Shown here piece by piece: positions 1-6,256 of a DNA stretch of 6,956 bases; position 1 is the first letter of the stretch, and the number at the start of each line of letters is the position of its first letter. A program made the position numbers and the translations under genes. Origin of the DNA: an uncultured Alphaproteobacteria bacterium (lineage in GTDB: Bacteria > Pseudomonadota > Alphaproteobacteria > Sphingomonadales > Sphingomonadaceae); assembly GCA_903939555.1 (NCBI GenBank), contig CAJAHV010000216.1:1-6956 (forward strand), written 5' to 3'. The notes below the pieces were generated by a model. It did not search any database. It had not been told where the DNA came from and was given only the letters and a program-made list of their open reading frames with translations.

Positions 1-950
1 CGGCCGATCTGCGCAGCGTCGATGCGATCATTGCGGCGGAAGGCGCCGCCGGGATCAGCGCCGCCTTCGGTCCCTCGACCGTCGGTGTCACCCGCAGCGT
101 GCGCATCACCGATGCCAGCGGCAGCCGCGTCGTGGCTATGTCCAAGGCCGATTTTGCCATCCAGCCGATAAGCCCGCGGTTCGGCAGCCGGATCATCACC
201 GAAGGCGGAAAGCGGATCGGCTATGTCAATCTGCGAACCTTCATTTCGACCGCCGATCCGCAACTGCGGGAGGCCTTTGCCGGCTTCAAGGCACAGGGTG
301 TAACCCAGATCATCGTTGATTTTCGCTATAATGGCGGCGGGTTGGTTTCGATCGCCGAGCTGATGGGCGACTTGTTGGGTGACAATCGCCTTGCGTCCGA
401 CGTGTTCAGCATCACGGCGTTCCGGCCGGAAAAATCATCGAACAATTCAACAAAATTCTTCAACCGCCAGGCGCAATCGGTCGCGCCGATCCGCATCGCC
501 TTCATCGGCACAGCCGCCTCGGCTTCGGCGAGCGAATTGGTTATCAACAGCTTCACCCCCTATCTCGGCACGGCAAGCGGGCTGATCGGCGCCAATACCT
601 TCGGCAAGCCGGTCGGCCGGATCGCCCGCGATCAGGTGGCGTGCGACGATCGGCTGCGCGTCGTAGCCTTTGCCACGCAGAATTCGGCGCGGCGCGGCGA
701 ATATTACAACGGCCTCGCCAGCGAAGTCGCCGCCAGTTGCCGCGCCGATGACGCGCTGTCGTCCCCGATGGGAGATCCGGCCGAAGCCTCGACCCGCGCC
801 GCGCTCGATTTTCTTGCCGGCAAAGCCTGTACGCCGATCAGCAGTGACGCCCGCGGCGCCGCGATCGGCGAGACGCCGCGCGACCGCCGCGTGCTGCTGG
901 TTCCCGACCGGCCCGGTGTCGCCCAGCGTGAAGTGCCGGGCACGTTCTGA
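1..950 (+). CDS. S41 family peptidase, C-terminal processing type (5' end cut by window)
   Basis: This is the C-terminal part of a serine peptidase of the tail-specific/CtpA family, which cleaves proteins with a Ser-Lys dyad, usually in the periplasm. The reading frame is open from base 3 to the TGA at 948-950, so the gene starts outside the window. The first about 45 codons look like the end of a PDZ-type substrate-binding domain. The protease core follows, with GYVNLRTFI at about 219-245 and DFRYNGGG at about 318-341. The SASASE motif lies at 519-536; by alignment from memory with CtpA/Prc the nucleophile is its middle Ser (525-527). TFGKPVG carries the general-base Lys at 606-608. Both catalytic residues are present, so the enzyme should be active. 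The tail, including ATQNSARRGEYYNGLA and DPAEAST, resembles a subgroup I associate with sphingomonads, often lipoproteins, but the signal peptide cannot be seen. The GTG at 99 is an internal codon, not the start. The natural substrate is unknown. Confidence 0.93.
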   Translation, partial: ADLRSVDAIIAAEGAAGISAAFGPSTVGVTRSVRITDASGSRVVAMSKADFAIQPISPRFGSRIITEGGKRIGYVNLRTFISTADPQLREAFAGFKAQGVTQIIVDFRYNGGGLVSIAELMGDLLGDNRLASDVFSITAFRPEKSSNNSTKFFNRQAQSVAPIRIAFIGTAASASASELVINSFTPYLGTASGLIGANTFGKPVGRIARDQVACDDRLRVVAFATQNSARRGEYYNGLASEVAASCRADDALSSPMGDPAEASTRAALDFLAGKACTPISSDARGAAIGETPRDRRVLLVPDRPGVAQREVPGTF

Positions 951-987
951 GCTGGCTTGCCGTTGCGTCGCGGCGCTTATCTCCGTC

Positions 988-1012
988 GCCCCGCTTTGCG
1001 GAGCCGAGTTTT
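988..1012 (+). terminator. Possible Rho-independent terminator after the S41 peptidase gene
   Basis: A GC-rich hairpin lies 37 bp after the peptidase stop. Bases 988-994 pair with 998-1004 around a TTT loop, with one internal C/A mismatch, and CCGC/GCGG forms the top of the stem. TTTT follows at 1009-1012, four bases after the stem, and more T residues lie at 1015-1016. The short stem and broken T-run make this a weak terminator at best. It sits in the 70 bp between convergent genes, where a terminator is expected. In the opposite direction there is no T-run, so it would not stop the histidine phosphatase transcript. Confidence 0.35.
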
Positions 1013-1020
1013 GCTTGCTC

Positions 1021-1641
1021 TCAGGCCGCGCGCACGCCCTGCACGCCGGTGCCGGTGTGCAACACGCTCTCCACGCCGTCGCGGATATGGAAAACTGTGC
1101 CCTGTGGCGCATCGGCGGCGACCCGCACACCATGCCAGTCCTGACCACCGACAATCAGCCCGCGCAGCACCCGCGCGGTTATGCCGTGGCTGATCGCCAG
1201 CACCGGCCGTGCCGGATCAAGCCCGGCGAGCCAGTCGCCAAGGCGTTCGGCGATCGCCGGGAACCATTCGCCTCCCGGCGGCGGCACTGCGAACAATCGG
1301 CGCTCGGCATCGACGATCGGCCCGGTTTCGGCGACGATGTCGGCATAATAACGGCCTTCCCAATCGCCGACATCGATTTCGAGCAGCCGCTTGTCCGGCC
1401 GCCAGTCGAAGAAGTCACGCTGCAGGTGTTCACCGATAATCGCAGCGGTCTGCTGGGTCCGGCCCGACGGCGACACCCACAGATCGCGACCAGCGGCCGT
1501 ACCCGCCGCTGCCAGCGCCGCGCCCATCGCTTCGGCCTGGTTGATGCCGGCGCGGGTCAGCGGCGTGTGCGCCATATGACCCTGCATGCGCGCTGCCGCG
1601 TTGAAAACGGTTTCGGCGTGGCGGGCGAGAATGATGTCCAT
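1021..1641 (-). CDS. Histidine phosphatase family protein (phosphoglycerate mutase-like)
   Basis: A 206-residue member of the branch 1 histidine phosphatase superfamily, soluble and probably cytosolic. These enzymes hydrolyse or transfer phosphate through a phosphohistidine. The N-terminal motif LARHAET carries Arg7 and the nucleophile His8; it is an RHA variant of the usual RHG. Arg61 in SPSGRTQQTA, Glu88 in LLEIDVGDWEG (likely proton donor) and His152 in AISHGITARVL complete the phosphate pocket. The length matches GpmB/CobC/PhoE-like enzymes. The substrate cannot be deduced: phosphoglycerate, alpha-ribazole phosphate or a sugar phosphate are all possible, and no cobalamin genes are nearby to favour CobC. 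The ATG at 1639-1641 directly precedes the conserved motif; a weak GGGA lies just upstream. The gene diverges from dnaN over 148 bp and converges on the S41 peptidase. Confidence 0.92.
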   Translation of the reverse strand: MDIILARHAETVFNAAARMQGHMAHTPLTRAGINQAEAMGAALAAAGTAAGRDLWVSPSGRTQQTAAIIGEHLQRDFFDWRPDKRLLEIDVGDWEGRYYADIVAETGPIVDAERRLFAVPPPGGEWFPAIAERLGDWLAGLDPARPVLAISHGITARVLRGLIVGGQDWHGVRVAADAPQGTVFHIRDGVESVLHTGTGVQGVRAA

Positions 1642-1678
1642 GGGTTCCCGATCAGCTGGTGAACCGGGGCGGACCCGG

Positions 1679-1749
1679 TATAATTCGCACCTAGTCTATC
1701 AGTTTGCTGCAACTTCGCCACTACCATGCGGCGCTGGGGGCGCTATAGT
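1679..1749 (+). promoter_or_regulatory. Candidate promoter elements for dnaN in the divergent intergenic region
   Basis: The 148 bp between the phosphatase and dnaN starts must hold promoters for both. Two rightward -10-like elements are visible. A perfect TATAAT lies at 1679-1684, but its best -35 (TGGTGA, 1657-1662, 16 bp spacer) is poor. TATAGT at 1744-1749 pairs with CTACCA (1721-1726) across a 17 bp spacer and would give a leader of about 33 nt. AGTCAC occurs twice in direct orientation (1747-1752 and 1765-1770), 18 bp apart. No convincing leftward promoter for the phosphatase was found. No DnaA boxes of the TTATCCACA type were seen. Confidence 0.3.
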
Positions 1750-1778
1750 CACAGTGGCAACCCCAGTCACGGGCACAC

Positions 1779-1783
1779 AAGGA
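1779..1783 (+). promoter_or_regulatory. Ribosome binding site of dnaN
   Basis: AAGGA lies six bases before the ATG at 1790. It is the clearest Shine-Dalgarno sequence among the rightward genes here and fixes the dnaN start. Confidence 0.75.
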
Positions 1784-1789
1784 TTGTAA

Positions 1790-2911
1790 ATGAAGGCGAC
1801 GGTCGAACGCGCTACGCTGCTGAAATGCCTGGCGCACATCCAGTCGGTAGTGGAACGCCGCAACACTATTCCGATCCTGTCCAACGTGCTGATCGAAGCG
1901 CGCAGCGATGGTTTGCGCCTGATGGCGACCGATCTTGATCTCCAGGTCGTCGAAACCATCCCGGCGGTTATCGACATCAATGGTGCCACTACCGTCGGCG
2001 CGCACACATTGTTCGATATCGTGCGCAAATTGTCCGAAGGCAGCCAGGTCGAACTGGCCGTCGCCGGCGACAAGATGACGGTGGTCGCCAACCGCTCGCG
2101 GTTCAGCCTCGCAACGCTCAAGCGCGATGATTTCCCGGTCATTGCCGAAACCGAATTGCCGACGGTGTTCTCGCTGCCGGCCAAGGACCTGCGCGAACTG
2201 ATCGACAGCACCCGCTTTGCCATCTCGACCGAGGAAACGCGTTATTACCTCAATGGCATCTACATTCATGCCGTGGAAGGTGTTGTTCCCAAGCTGCGCG
2301 CTGTCGCCACCGATGGCCATCGCCTGGCGCGGATCGAGCTCGACCTGCCCGAAGGTGCCGCGACCATGCCGGGCGTCATCGTGCCACGCAAATGCGTCGC
2401 CGAAGTCCGCAAGCTGCTCGACGAATACGGCGATGATGCGCCCATCGAAGTGTCGCTGTCGACATCGAAGATCCGGTTCCGTTTCTCGCCCGAGGCGACG
2501 CTGACGTCGAAGCTCATCGATGGCACCTTCCCCGATTACAGCCGCGTCATCCCGACGGCGAACGACCGCATTCTCAAGATCGACACGCGCAGCCTGTCGG
2601 AAGGGGTCGATCGTGTCGCAGCCATCGCGACCACCGAGAAAACCCGCGCCGTCAAGCTGGCGCTGAGCCGGGACAAGGTCACCCTGTCGGTCACCAGCCC
2701 GGAGAACGGCACTGCCGCCGAAGACGTGCCGGCAGAATATTCGTCGCCCGAATTCGAAGTCGGTTTCAATTACCGCTACCTGCTCGACATCCTCGGCCAG
2801 GTCGGCAGCGACCAGGTCGATGTCCATCTCGCCGATGCCGCCGCGCCGACGCTGATTCGCGAAAGCGATGATTCGCGGGCGCTGTACGTGCTGATGCCGA
2901 TGCGGGTCTAG
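1790..2911 (+). CDS. dnaN: DNA polymerase III subunit beta (sliding clamp)
   Basis: A 373-residue, full-length beta clamp. The homodimer encircles DNA and tethers DNA polymerase III, and it is a docking platform for polymerases, MutS/MutL, ligase and DnaA-inactivating factors. The three clamp domains run at about residues 1-120, 128-250 and 253-373. Residues of the hydrophobic protein-binding pocket are recognisable: TDGHRLA at 174-180, KLIDGTFPDY at 241-250, and the C-terminal VLMPMRV, equivalent to MPMRL in E. coli. The N-terminus (MKATVERATLLKCL) and NTIPILSNVLIEA at 25-37 are typical. An AAGGA six bases upstream supports the ATG at 1790. The neighbours are a histidine phosphatase and a phosphodiesterase rather than dnaA, recF or gyrB, so this copy is probably transcribed alone and is not next to a classical dnaA-type origin. 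The stop is TAG at 2909-2911. Confidence 0.99.
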   Translation: MKATVERATLLKCLAHIQSVVERRNTIPILSNVLIEARSDGLRLMATDLDLQVVETIPAVIDINGATTVGAHTLFDIVRKLSEGSQVELAVAGDKMTVVANRSRFSLATLKRDDFPVIAETELPTVFSLPAKDLRELIDSTRFAISTEETRYYLNGIYIHAVEGVVPKLRAVATDGHRLARIELDLPEGAATMPGVIVPRKCVAEVRKLLDEYGDDAPIEVSLSTSKIRFRFSPEATLTSKLIDGTFPDYSRVIPTANDRILKIDTRSLSEGVDRVAAIATTEKTRAVKLALSRDKVTLSVTSPENGTAAEDVPAEYSSPEFEVGFNYRYLLDILGQVGSDQVDVHLADAAAPTLIRESDDSRALYVLMPMRV

Positions 2912-2925
2912 GGCGACCGGCGCCC
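2911..2925. terminator. Hairpin between the convergent dnaN and phosphodiesterase genes
   Basis: GGGCG at 2911-2915 pairs perfectly with CGCCC at 2921-2925 around a 5-base loop (ACCGG). It begins on the last base of the dnaN stop codon and fills most of the 18 bp between the two stops. There is no T-run on either strand, so it is not a canonical intrinsic terminator. It could act as a weak bidirectional stop or 3'-end stabiliser, or be a chance pairing in GC-rich sequence. Confidence 0.25.
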
Positions 2926-2929
2926 GCCG

Positions 2930-3796
2930 CTAGCGATTCTCGTGCCGTTCCGCCAGGATGTGCTGTACCGCAGGCTGCATCCGGGCATTGTAGCGCGCCA
3001 GAACCGGATAGTTGCCGCCGACGCCGAAGTGGGTAACCAAGTCGCCTCCGGTCCAGTAATGCAGGGCATAGCCCGGCGGTTCGGCGACGATCATGTCGCG
3101 GCCATCGGGGCATTCCGGGTCGATTTCGCGGAAATCGATCGCGACTTGCGGCCCCGATGACGGGCATACCACCAGCGTTGTACCGGCCCAGCGGGTGACG
3201 ATGGCGCGGTGGAGATGGCCGCAGACGATGCGGATGACATGCGGGTGGCGGCCGATTACCGCTCCCAGCCGTAGCACCCAAGGGGCGTCGAGATCCTCAG
3301 TCATCCAGCCGTTGCCGGTTTCGATGGGCGGGTGGTGAAGCACGACGATCGTCGGCTTGTCAGACTCCAGTAACGTCGCCTCCAGCCAGTCGGCACGCAC
3401 TGCGTCAAAGTCGCCGACATGATGGCCGTCGAGGAGCGTGTCGAGGATCACGATGCGCAGCGGGCCGATATCATGGGCATATTGCACAAAGCCGCCGACG
3501 CTCGGCGCATCGGTGAACACGGTGCGGAAATTTTCGCGATTGTCATGGTTGCCGAGCGCCGACAGCACGGGAAAGGGCAGGGCGTCGCAGATTTTCTTGA
3601 AAACACGATAGGAAGCAACCGTGCCATGTTCGGTCAGATCGCCGGTAGCAAGCAGCACATCCGGGCGCGGGTTCATCGCCAGCAGCGCAGCAACGACGTC
3701 ATCAAATCGTTTGCGATTCAGTTCCGCCGGGTCGTCCGGCTGAAACCCCAAATGGATGTCGGTGACCTGCGCGATCAGCATCGATGCATTCTTCAT
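2930..3796 (-). CDS. Metallophosphoesterase / class III phosphodiesterase, CpdA-like
   Basis: A calcineurin-like dinuclear metal phosphoesterase whose closest recognisable relatives are CpdA-type 3',5'-cyclic-nucleotide phosphodiesterases. With the ATG at 3796 it has 288 residues, close to the usual 270-290. The metal ligands appear in order: Asp13 and His15 (VTDIHLG), Asp53 (ATGDLTEHG), Asn83 and His84 (LGNHD), His154 (VVLHHPP), and His194 and His196 (CGHLH). The GHLH form and the long HHPP segment fit class III enzymes. cAMP is a plausible substrate but other phosphodiesters are not excluded. The frame is open to an ATG at 3880, but that 28-residue extension is unlike the family and overlaps the predicted promoter. 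ATG 3796 or ATG 3781 (283 residues, starting MLIAQVTDIH) are the realistic starts. The gene converges on dnaN and lies 164 bp downstream of the FAD oxidoreductase on the same strand, probably with its own promoter. Confidence 0.9.
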   Translation of the reverse strand: MKNASMLIAQVTDIHLGFQPDDPAELNRKRFDDVVAALLAMNPRPDVLLATGDLTEHGTVASYRVFKKICDALPFPVLSALGNHDNRENFRTVFTDAPSVGGFVQYAHDIGPLRIVILDTLLDGHHVGDFDAVRADWLEATLLESDKPTIVVLHHPPIETGNGWMTEDLDAPWVLRLGAVIGRHPHVIRIVCGHLHRAIVTRWAGTTLVVCPSSGPQVAIDFREIDPECPDGRDMIVAEPPGYALHYWTGGDLVTHFGVGGNYPVLARYNARMQPAVQHILAERHENR

Positions 3797-3803
3797 TTCC
3801 CGT

Positions 3804-3832
3804 ATTATTTGATATACGTATGGTGCTGGCAA
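3804..3832 (-). promoter_or_regulatory. Promoter of the CpdA-like phosphodiesterase gene
   Basis: On the minus strand, TTGCCA (3827-3832; 5 of 6 to TTGACA) is followed after exactly 17 bp by AATAAT (3804-3809; 5 of 6 to TATAAT). It sits in a conspicuously A/T-rich pocket of otherwise GC-rich DNA. The expected transcription start is about 3795-3798, virtually on the ATG at 3794-3796. The mRNA would therefore be leaderless if 3796 is used, or have a leader of about 15 nt if 3781 is used. The spacer holds the 8 bp palindrome ATACGTAT (3814-3821), a possible operator half. Confidence 0.55.
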
Positions 3833-3921
3833 AATGCCGCAACGGCGGTCCGGATGCAAGGACAACTCGGTCGTCAGCACTCTCTTAGCCGATGAGGCAA
3901 AGCGCCCGTGTCATGCCGGTT

Positions 3922-3936
3922 CGGGGCCCGGCCCCG
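3922..3936 (-). terminator. GC hairpin downstream of the FAD oxidoreductase gene
   Basis: CGGGGC (3922-3927) and GCCCCG (3931-3936) form a perfect 6 bp stem with a 3-base loop, 25 bases after the oxidoreductase stop in the direction of its transcription. No T-run follows, so it would be a tail-less terminator or an mRNA 3'-end stabiliser. Its position before the phosphodiesterase promoter fits separation of the two transcripts. Confidence 0.35.
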
Positions 3937-3960
3937 CACGCTTCGCCGGCGGCGCGATTG

Positions 3961-5565
3961 TCAGCGCCGGCGCCGGACATCATGCAGAATGGCGCGCGCG
4001 GCGTTGTGGCCGGGGGCGCCGGTCACGCCGCCGCCGGGATGAGTGCTGGCGCCGCACATGTACAGGCCGGCGATGGGCGCGCGATAGTCGCCATGGCCCA
4101 GCATGGGCCGCGCCGAGAACAGTTGGTCGAGCGTGAGTTTGCCATGGAAGATATCGCCGCCGACCAGCCCGAAATCGCGTTCGAGATCGAGCGGGGACTT
4201 GATCTGGCGACCGATCACCGACGCGGCAAAGCCCGGGGCGGCCTGGTCCACCGTGGCGATCATCAGGTCGGCAACGGTATCGCGATGGTCATCCCATGAG
4301 GCCCCGCCGGGCAGTTCGGGGGCGACATGCTGGCAGAACAGGCTGGCGACATGCTGTCCCGCCGGCGCCAGGCTGTCATCCAGGGTCGAGGGAATCAGCA
4401 CTTCCACGATCGGTGCCGCCGACCAGCCGTTCTGGCGGGCATCGATCCACGCCTTTTCCATATAATCCAGTGATGGCGCCAGGATGATGCCGGCCGACAG
4501 ATGCGCGCCGGCACCAGGCAGGCAGGTGAAGTCGGGCAATGCCGACAGCGCGACATTCATGCGGAATGTGCCCGAACCCGATTTGTAACGGGTCATGCGG
4601 GCGCGGAAATCGGGCGCAAGATGCGCCGGATCGACGAGTTTTTCGAACAACAGCCGCGGGTGGATGTTCGATACGACACGCTTCGCCCGGATCACGTCGC
4701 CCGCTGCCGTCACCACGCCGCACGCGCGGCCACCTTCGACCAGCACCTCTGCCACCGCGCAATCGGTGCGGATGCGCACGCCGCGCGCTTCGCAGGCCCG
4801 GGTCATCGCCTGGGTGATGGCCCCCATCCCGCCTATGGCATGGCCCCAGGCGCCTTTGACGCCGTTTACTTCGCCAAAGACATGGTGAAGCAGCACATAG
4901 GCCGAGCCGGCGGCATAGGGTGAGGCATAATTGCCGACGATGCCATCGAATCCCAGCACAGCCTTCAAGGGGTCCGATTCGAACCAGCTATCGAGGAATT
5001 CGCCCGCCGAGGTGGCGAAAAGTTCAAGGAGGACGCGGCGCTCGTCCATGGTCAGCCGGCGCAGCCGGTTGCCGAGCCGGGCAGCGCCGAGCAGTTCGGG
5101 GATCGCCTCGCGCCAGCCGCCACTGGTCAGGTTGGGCGGGGTTTCGAGGACCAGATCGCGCAACAGGTCGGCGATGGTCTCAAGTTGCGCCTCATAGGCC
5201 GGCAGCGCGGCGGCATCCCGAGCCGAAAATTTCGCCACTTCCGCCTCGGTGCCGCCGCCGCCGGTCAGCAGATAACGACCATCGGCGCTGGGCAGAAAGT
5301 TGGAAAAGGGGCGGTTGACGATACGCAGGCCGTGCTTCGCCAGTTCCAGATCGGCCATGACCCGCGGATTGAGCAGCGAGACGGTATAGCTTGCCACCGA
5401 ATTGCGGAAACCGGGATGAAACTCCTCGGTTACCGCCGCGCCGCCGGTGACGCCGCGGCGTTCGAGCACGGTTACCTGCAACCCGGCCGCCGCGAGATAG
5501 GCGGCGCAAACCAGCCCGTTATGGCCGCCGCCGATAATGACGATGTCGGTATCCTGCATGGCCAC
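3961..5565 (-). CDS. FAD-dependent oxidoreductase, phytoene desaturase / PYROXD2-like family
   Basis: A 534-residue flavoprotein of the amine oxidase/phytoene desaturase superfamily (COG1233 type), closer in length and character to PYROXD2-like proteins than to true CrtI. The N-terminal Rossmann dinucleotide fold is clear: IVIIGGGHNGLVCAAYL at about 8-24 with Gly12, Gly14 and Gly17, and Glu36 at the end of the second strand for the ribose of FAD. The C-terminal FAD segment GLYMCGASTHPGGGVTGAPG lies near residues 497-517. The middle is the variable substrate domain, so the substrate is unknown. The start is a GTG (5563-5565) with AGGGGA nine bases upstream; an in-frame ATG at 5557-5559 would place that site 15 bases away and is less likely. 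The protein has no obvious signal peptide. It diverges from the ABA4-like gene across 83 bp, suggesting possible shared control. Carotenoid or isoprenoid oxidation is possible but unproven. Confidence 0.93.
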   Translation of the reverse strand: MAMQDTDIVIIGGGHNGLVCAAYLAAAGLQVTVLERRGVTGGAAVTEEFHPGFRNSVASYTVSLLNPRVMADLELAKHGLRIVNRPFSNFLPSADGRYLLTGGGGTEAEVAKFSARDAAALPAYEAQLETIADLLRDLVLETPPNLTSGGWREAIPELLGAARLGNRLRRLTMDERRVLLELFATSAGEFLDSWFESDPLKAVLGFDGIVGNYASPYAAGSAYVLLHHVFGEVNGVKGAWGHAIGGMGAITQAMTRACEARGVRIRTDCAVAEVLVEGGRACGVVTAAGDVIRAKRVVSNIHPRLLFEKLVDPAHLAPDFRARMTRYKSGSGTFRMNVALSALPDFTCLPGAGAHLSAGIILAPSLDYMEKAWIDARQNGWSAAPIVEVLIPSTLDDSLAPAGQHVASLFCQHVAPELPGGASWDDHRDTVADLMIATVDQAAPGFAASVIGRQIKSPLDLERDFGLVGGDIFHGKLTLDQLFSARPMLGHGDYRAPIAGLYMCGASTHPGGGVTGAPGHNAARAILHDVRRRR

Positions 5566-5574
5566 GCTTGCGAT

Positions 5575-5580
5575 TCCCCT
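5575..5580 (-). promoter_or_regulatory. Ribosome binding site choosing the GTG start of the FAD oxidoreductase
   Basis: On the minus strand AGGGGA lies nine bases before the GTG at 5563-5565. The distance to the alternative ATG (5557-5559) is 15 bases, so this site favours the GTG. Confidence 0.6.
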
Positions 5581-5648
5581 TGTTTCACCTGTCCATAGAG
5601 GCTGGGCATGGCTTGACGCAACGCGATGCCGCGGCCAGCGTGCGCGCC

Positions 5649-6074
5649 ATGGGCGTGGATAAACTTTTTTCGCTGGCGAGCACGGCGGCGCTGGTCGGCT
5701 GGCTGGCGCTGGCGCTCGCGCCGGTGCAGCGCTCGGCCATGGTCCTTGTGGCGCGGTTTGTCGCTGCGATCCTGTGTGGGGCCTATGCGGTATTCCTTGT
5801 CACCGGCCTCGTCAGCGGCGGCGGCTTGCCCGAAGGAGCTGGCTTCAGCTCGCTTGCCGGGGTGCGCGTGCTGCTCGGCAGCCCGCAGGCGCTGCTGGCG
5901 GGCTGGGTGCATTATCTCGCTTTCGACCTGTTCATCGGGTCGTGGGAGGCGGAAAACGCGCCGGCGTCGGGTGTACGGCACGCGCTGCTGCTCGTTTGTC
6001 TGGCGCTCACCCTGTTCGCCGGGCCGGTCGGGCTGTTGCTTTTCCTCGTTATCAAGGCAGTGCGGCGCAAATGA
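5649..6074 (+). CDS. ABA4-like (DUF4281) integral membrane protein
   Basis: A 141-residue membrane protein of the ABA4/DUF4281 family. Plant ABA4 is a plastid protein needed to form neoxanthin from violaxanthin; the bacterial homologues have no established function. Four hydrophobic segments are visible at about 6-24, 32-54, 81-97 and 111-137. The family hallmark GWVHYLAFDLFIGSWE spans 85-100, and FAGPVGLLLF lies at 123-132. A basic tail (VRRK) ends the chain. The ATG at 5649 is chosen because family similarity begins there (MGVDKLFSLAS). In-frame TTG or GTG codons upstream (5568, 5613, 5640) would add residues of no family character, and no good Shine-Dalgarno marks any of them. Its stop overlaps the ATG of the next gene by 4 bp (ATGA), so the two are translationally coupled. 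It diverges from a phytoene desaturase-family flavoenzyme, which makes a role near isoprenoid pigments an attractive but untested idea. Confidence 0.85.
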   Translation: MGVDKLFSLASTAALVGWLALALAPVQRSAMVLVARFVAAILCGAYAVFLVTGLVSGGGLPEGAGFSSLAGVRVLLGSPQALLAGWVHYLAFDLFIGSWEAENAPASGVRHALLLVCLALTLFAGPVGLLLFLVIKAVRRK

Positions 6075-6256
6075 CAGTCACTTCGCCTTGCATCAATGTC
6101 TGCCGCATCGAACGGCGCTCGGGCCTGTGCGAAGGCTGCCGCCGCACCGTTGACGAGATCACCCGCTGGCCGCTGGCCAGCGACACCGAACGCCGCGCCA
6201 TTCTCGCCAGCCTGCCGCAGCGACCGCTGCGCAAGCGATTGGGCGTACGCTGGTGA
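6071..6256 (+). CDS. DUF1289 domain-containing small Cys4 protein
   Basis: A 61-residue protein that is almost entirely a DUF1289 domain (the E. coli YdhL family). Four cysteines in SPCINVCRIERRSGLCEGC occur at positions 7, 11, 20 and 23 (C-x3-C-x8-C-x2-C), followed by the conserved RRTVDEITRW. The spacing suggests a bound zinc or Fe-S centre, but the family has no established biochemical role. The ATG at 6071 overlaps the ABA4-like stop in ATGA, and the TGA at 6254-6256 overlaps the next ATG by one base. No strong Shine-Dalgarno is present, so translation probably depends on coupling to the upstream gene. The frame is open further upstream, to about 5774, but that part is a shadow of the ABA4-like gene. 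Confidence 0.9.
   Translation: MTVTSPCINVCRIERRSGLCEGCRRTVDEITRWPLASDTERRAILASLPQRPLRKRLGVRW

Noticed and set aside
447..1154. A 235-codon leftward open frame antisense to the S41 peptidase
   Set aside because: It covers the catalytic region of a clear S41 gene, and the predicted product has no family character.
670..1662. A 330-codon rightward open frame spanning the peptidase end and the phosphatase
   Set aside because: It overlaps two well-supported genes, one in antisense, and its product is low-complexity Arg/Ala/Pro-rich sequence with no recognisable domain.
1642..1789. A replication origin upstream of dnaN
   Set aside because: No DnaA boxes, no A/T-rich unwinding region and no dnaA gene are visible.
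1721..2827. A 368-codon open frame antisense to dnaN
   Set aside because: It lies inside the unmistakable dnaN gene, has no family motifs, and is Arg/Asp/Gly-rich as expected of a GC-driven shadow frame.
3797..3880. A 28-residue N-terminal extension of the phosphodiesterase from an ATG at 3880
   Set aside because: The extension is unlike CpdA proteins, is no signal peptide, and would cover the near-consensus promoter at 3804-3832.
5613..5618. TTGACG as the -35 of a promoter for the ABA4-like operon
   Set aside because: No acceptable -10 lies 16-18 bp downstream; the sequence there is GC-rich (CAGCGT).
5568..5648. An upstream TTG start for the ABA4-like protein
   Set aside because: The added 27 residues are hydrophilic and not family-like; similarity starts at the ATG at 5649, and 5568 abuts the divergent gene's start.
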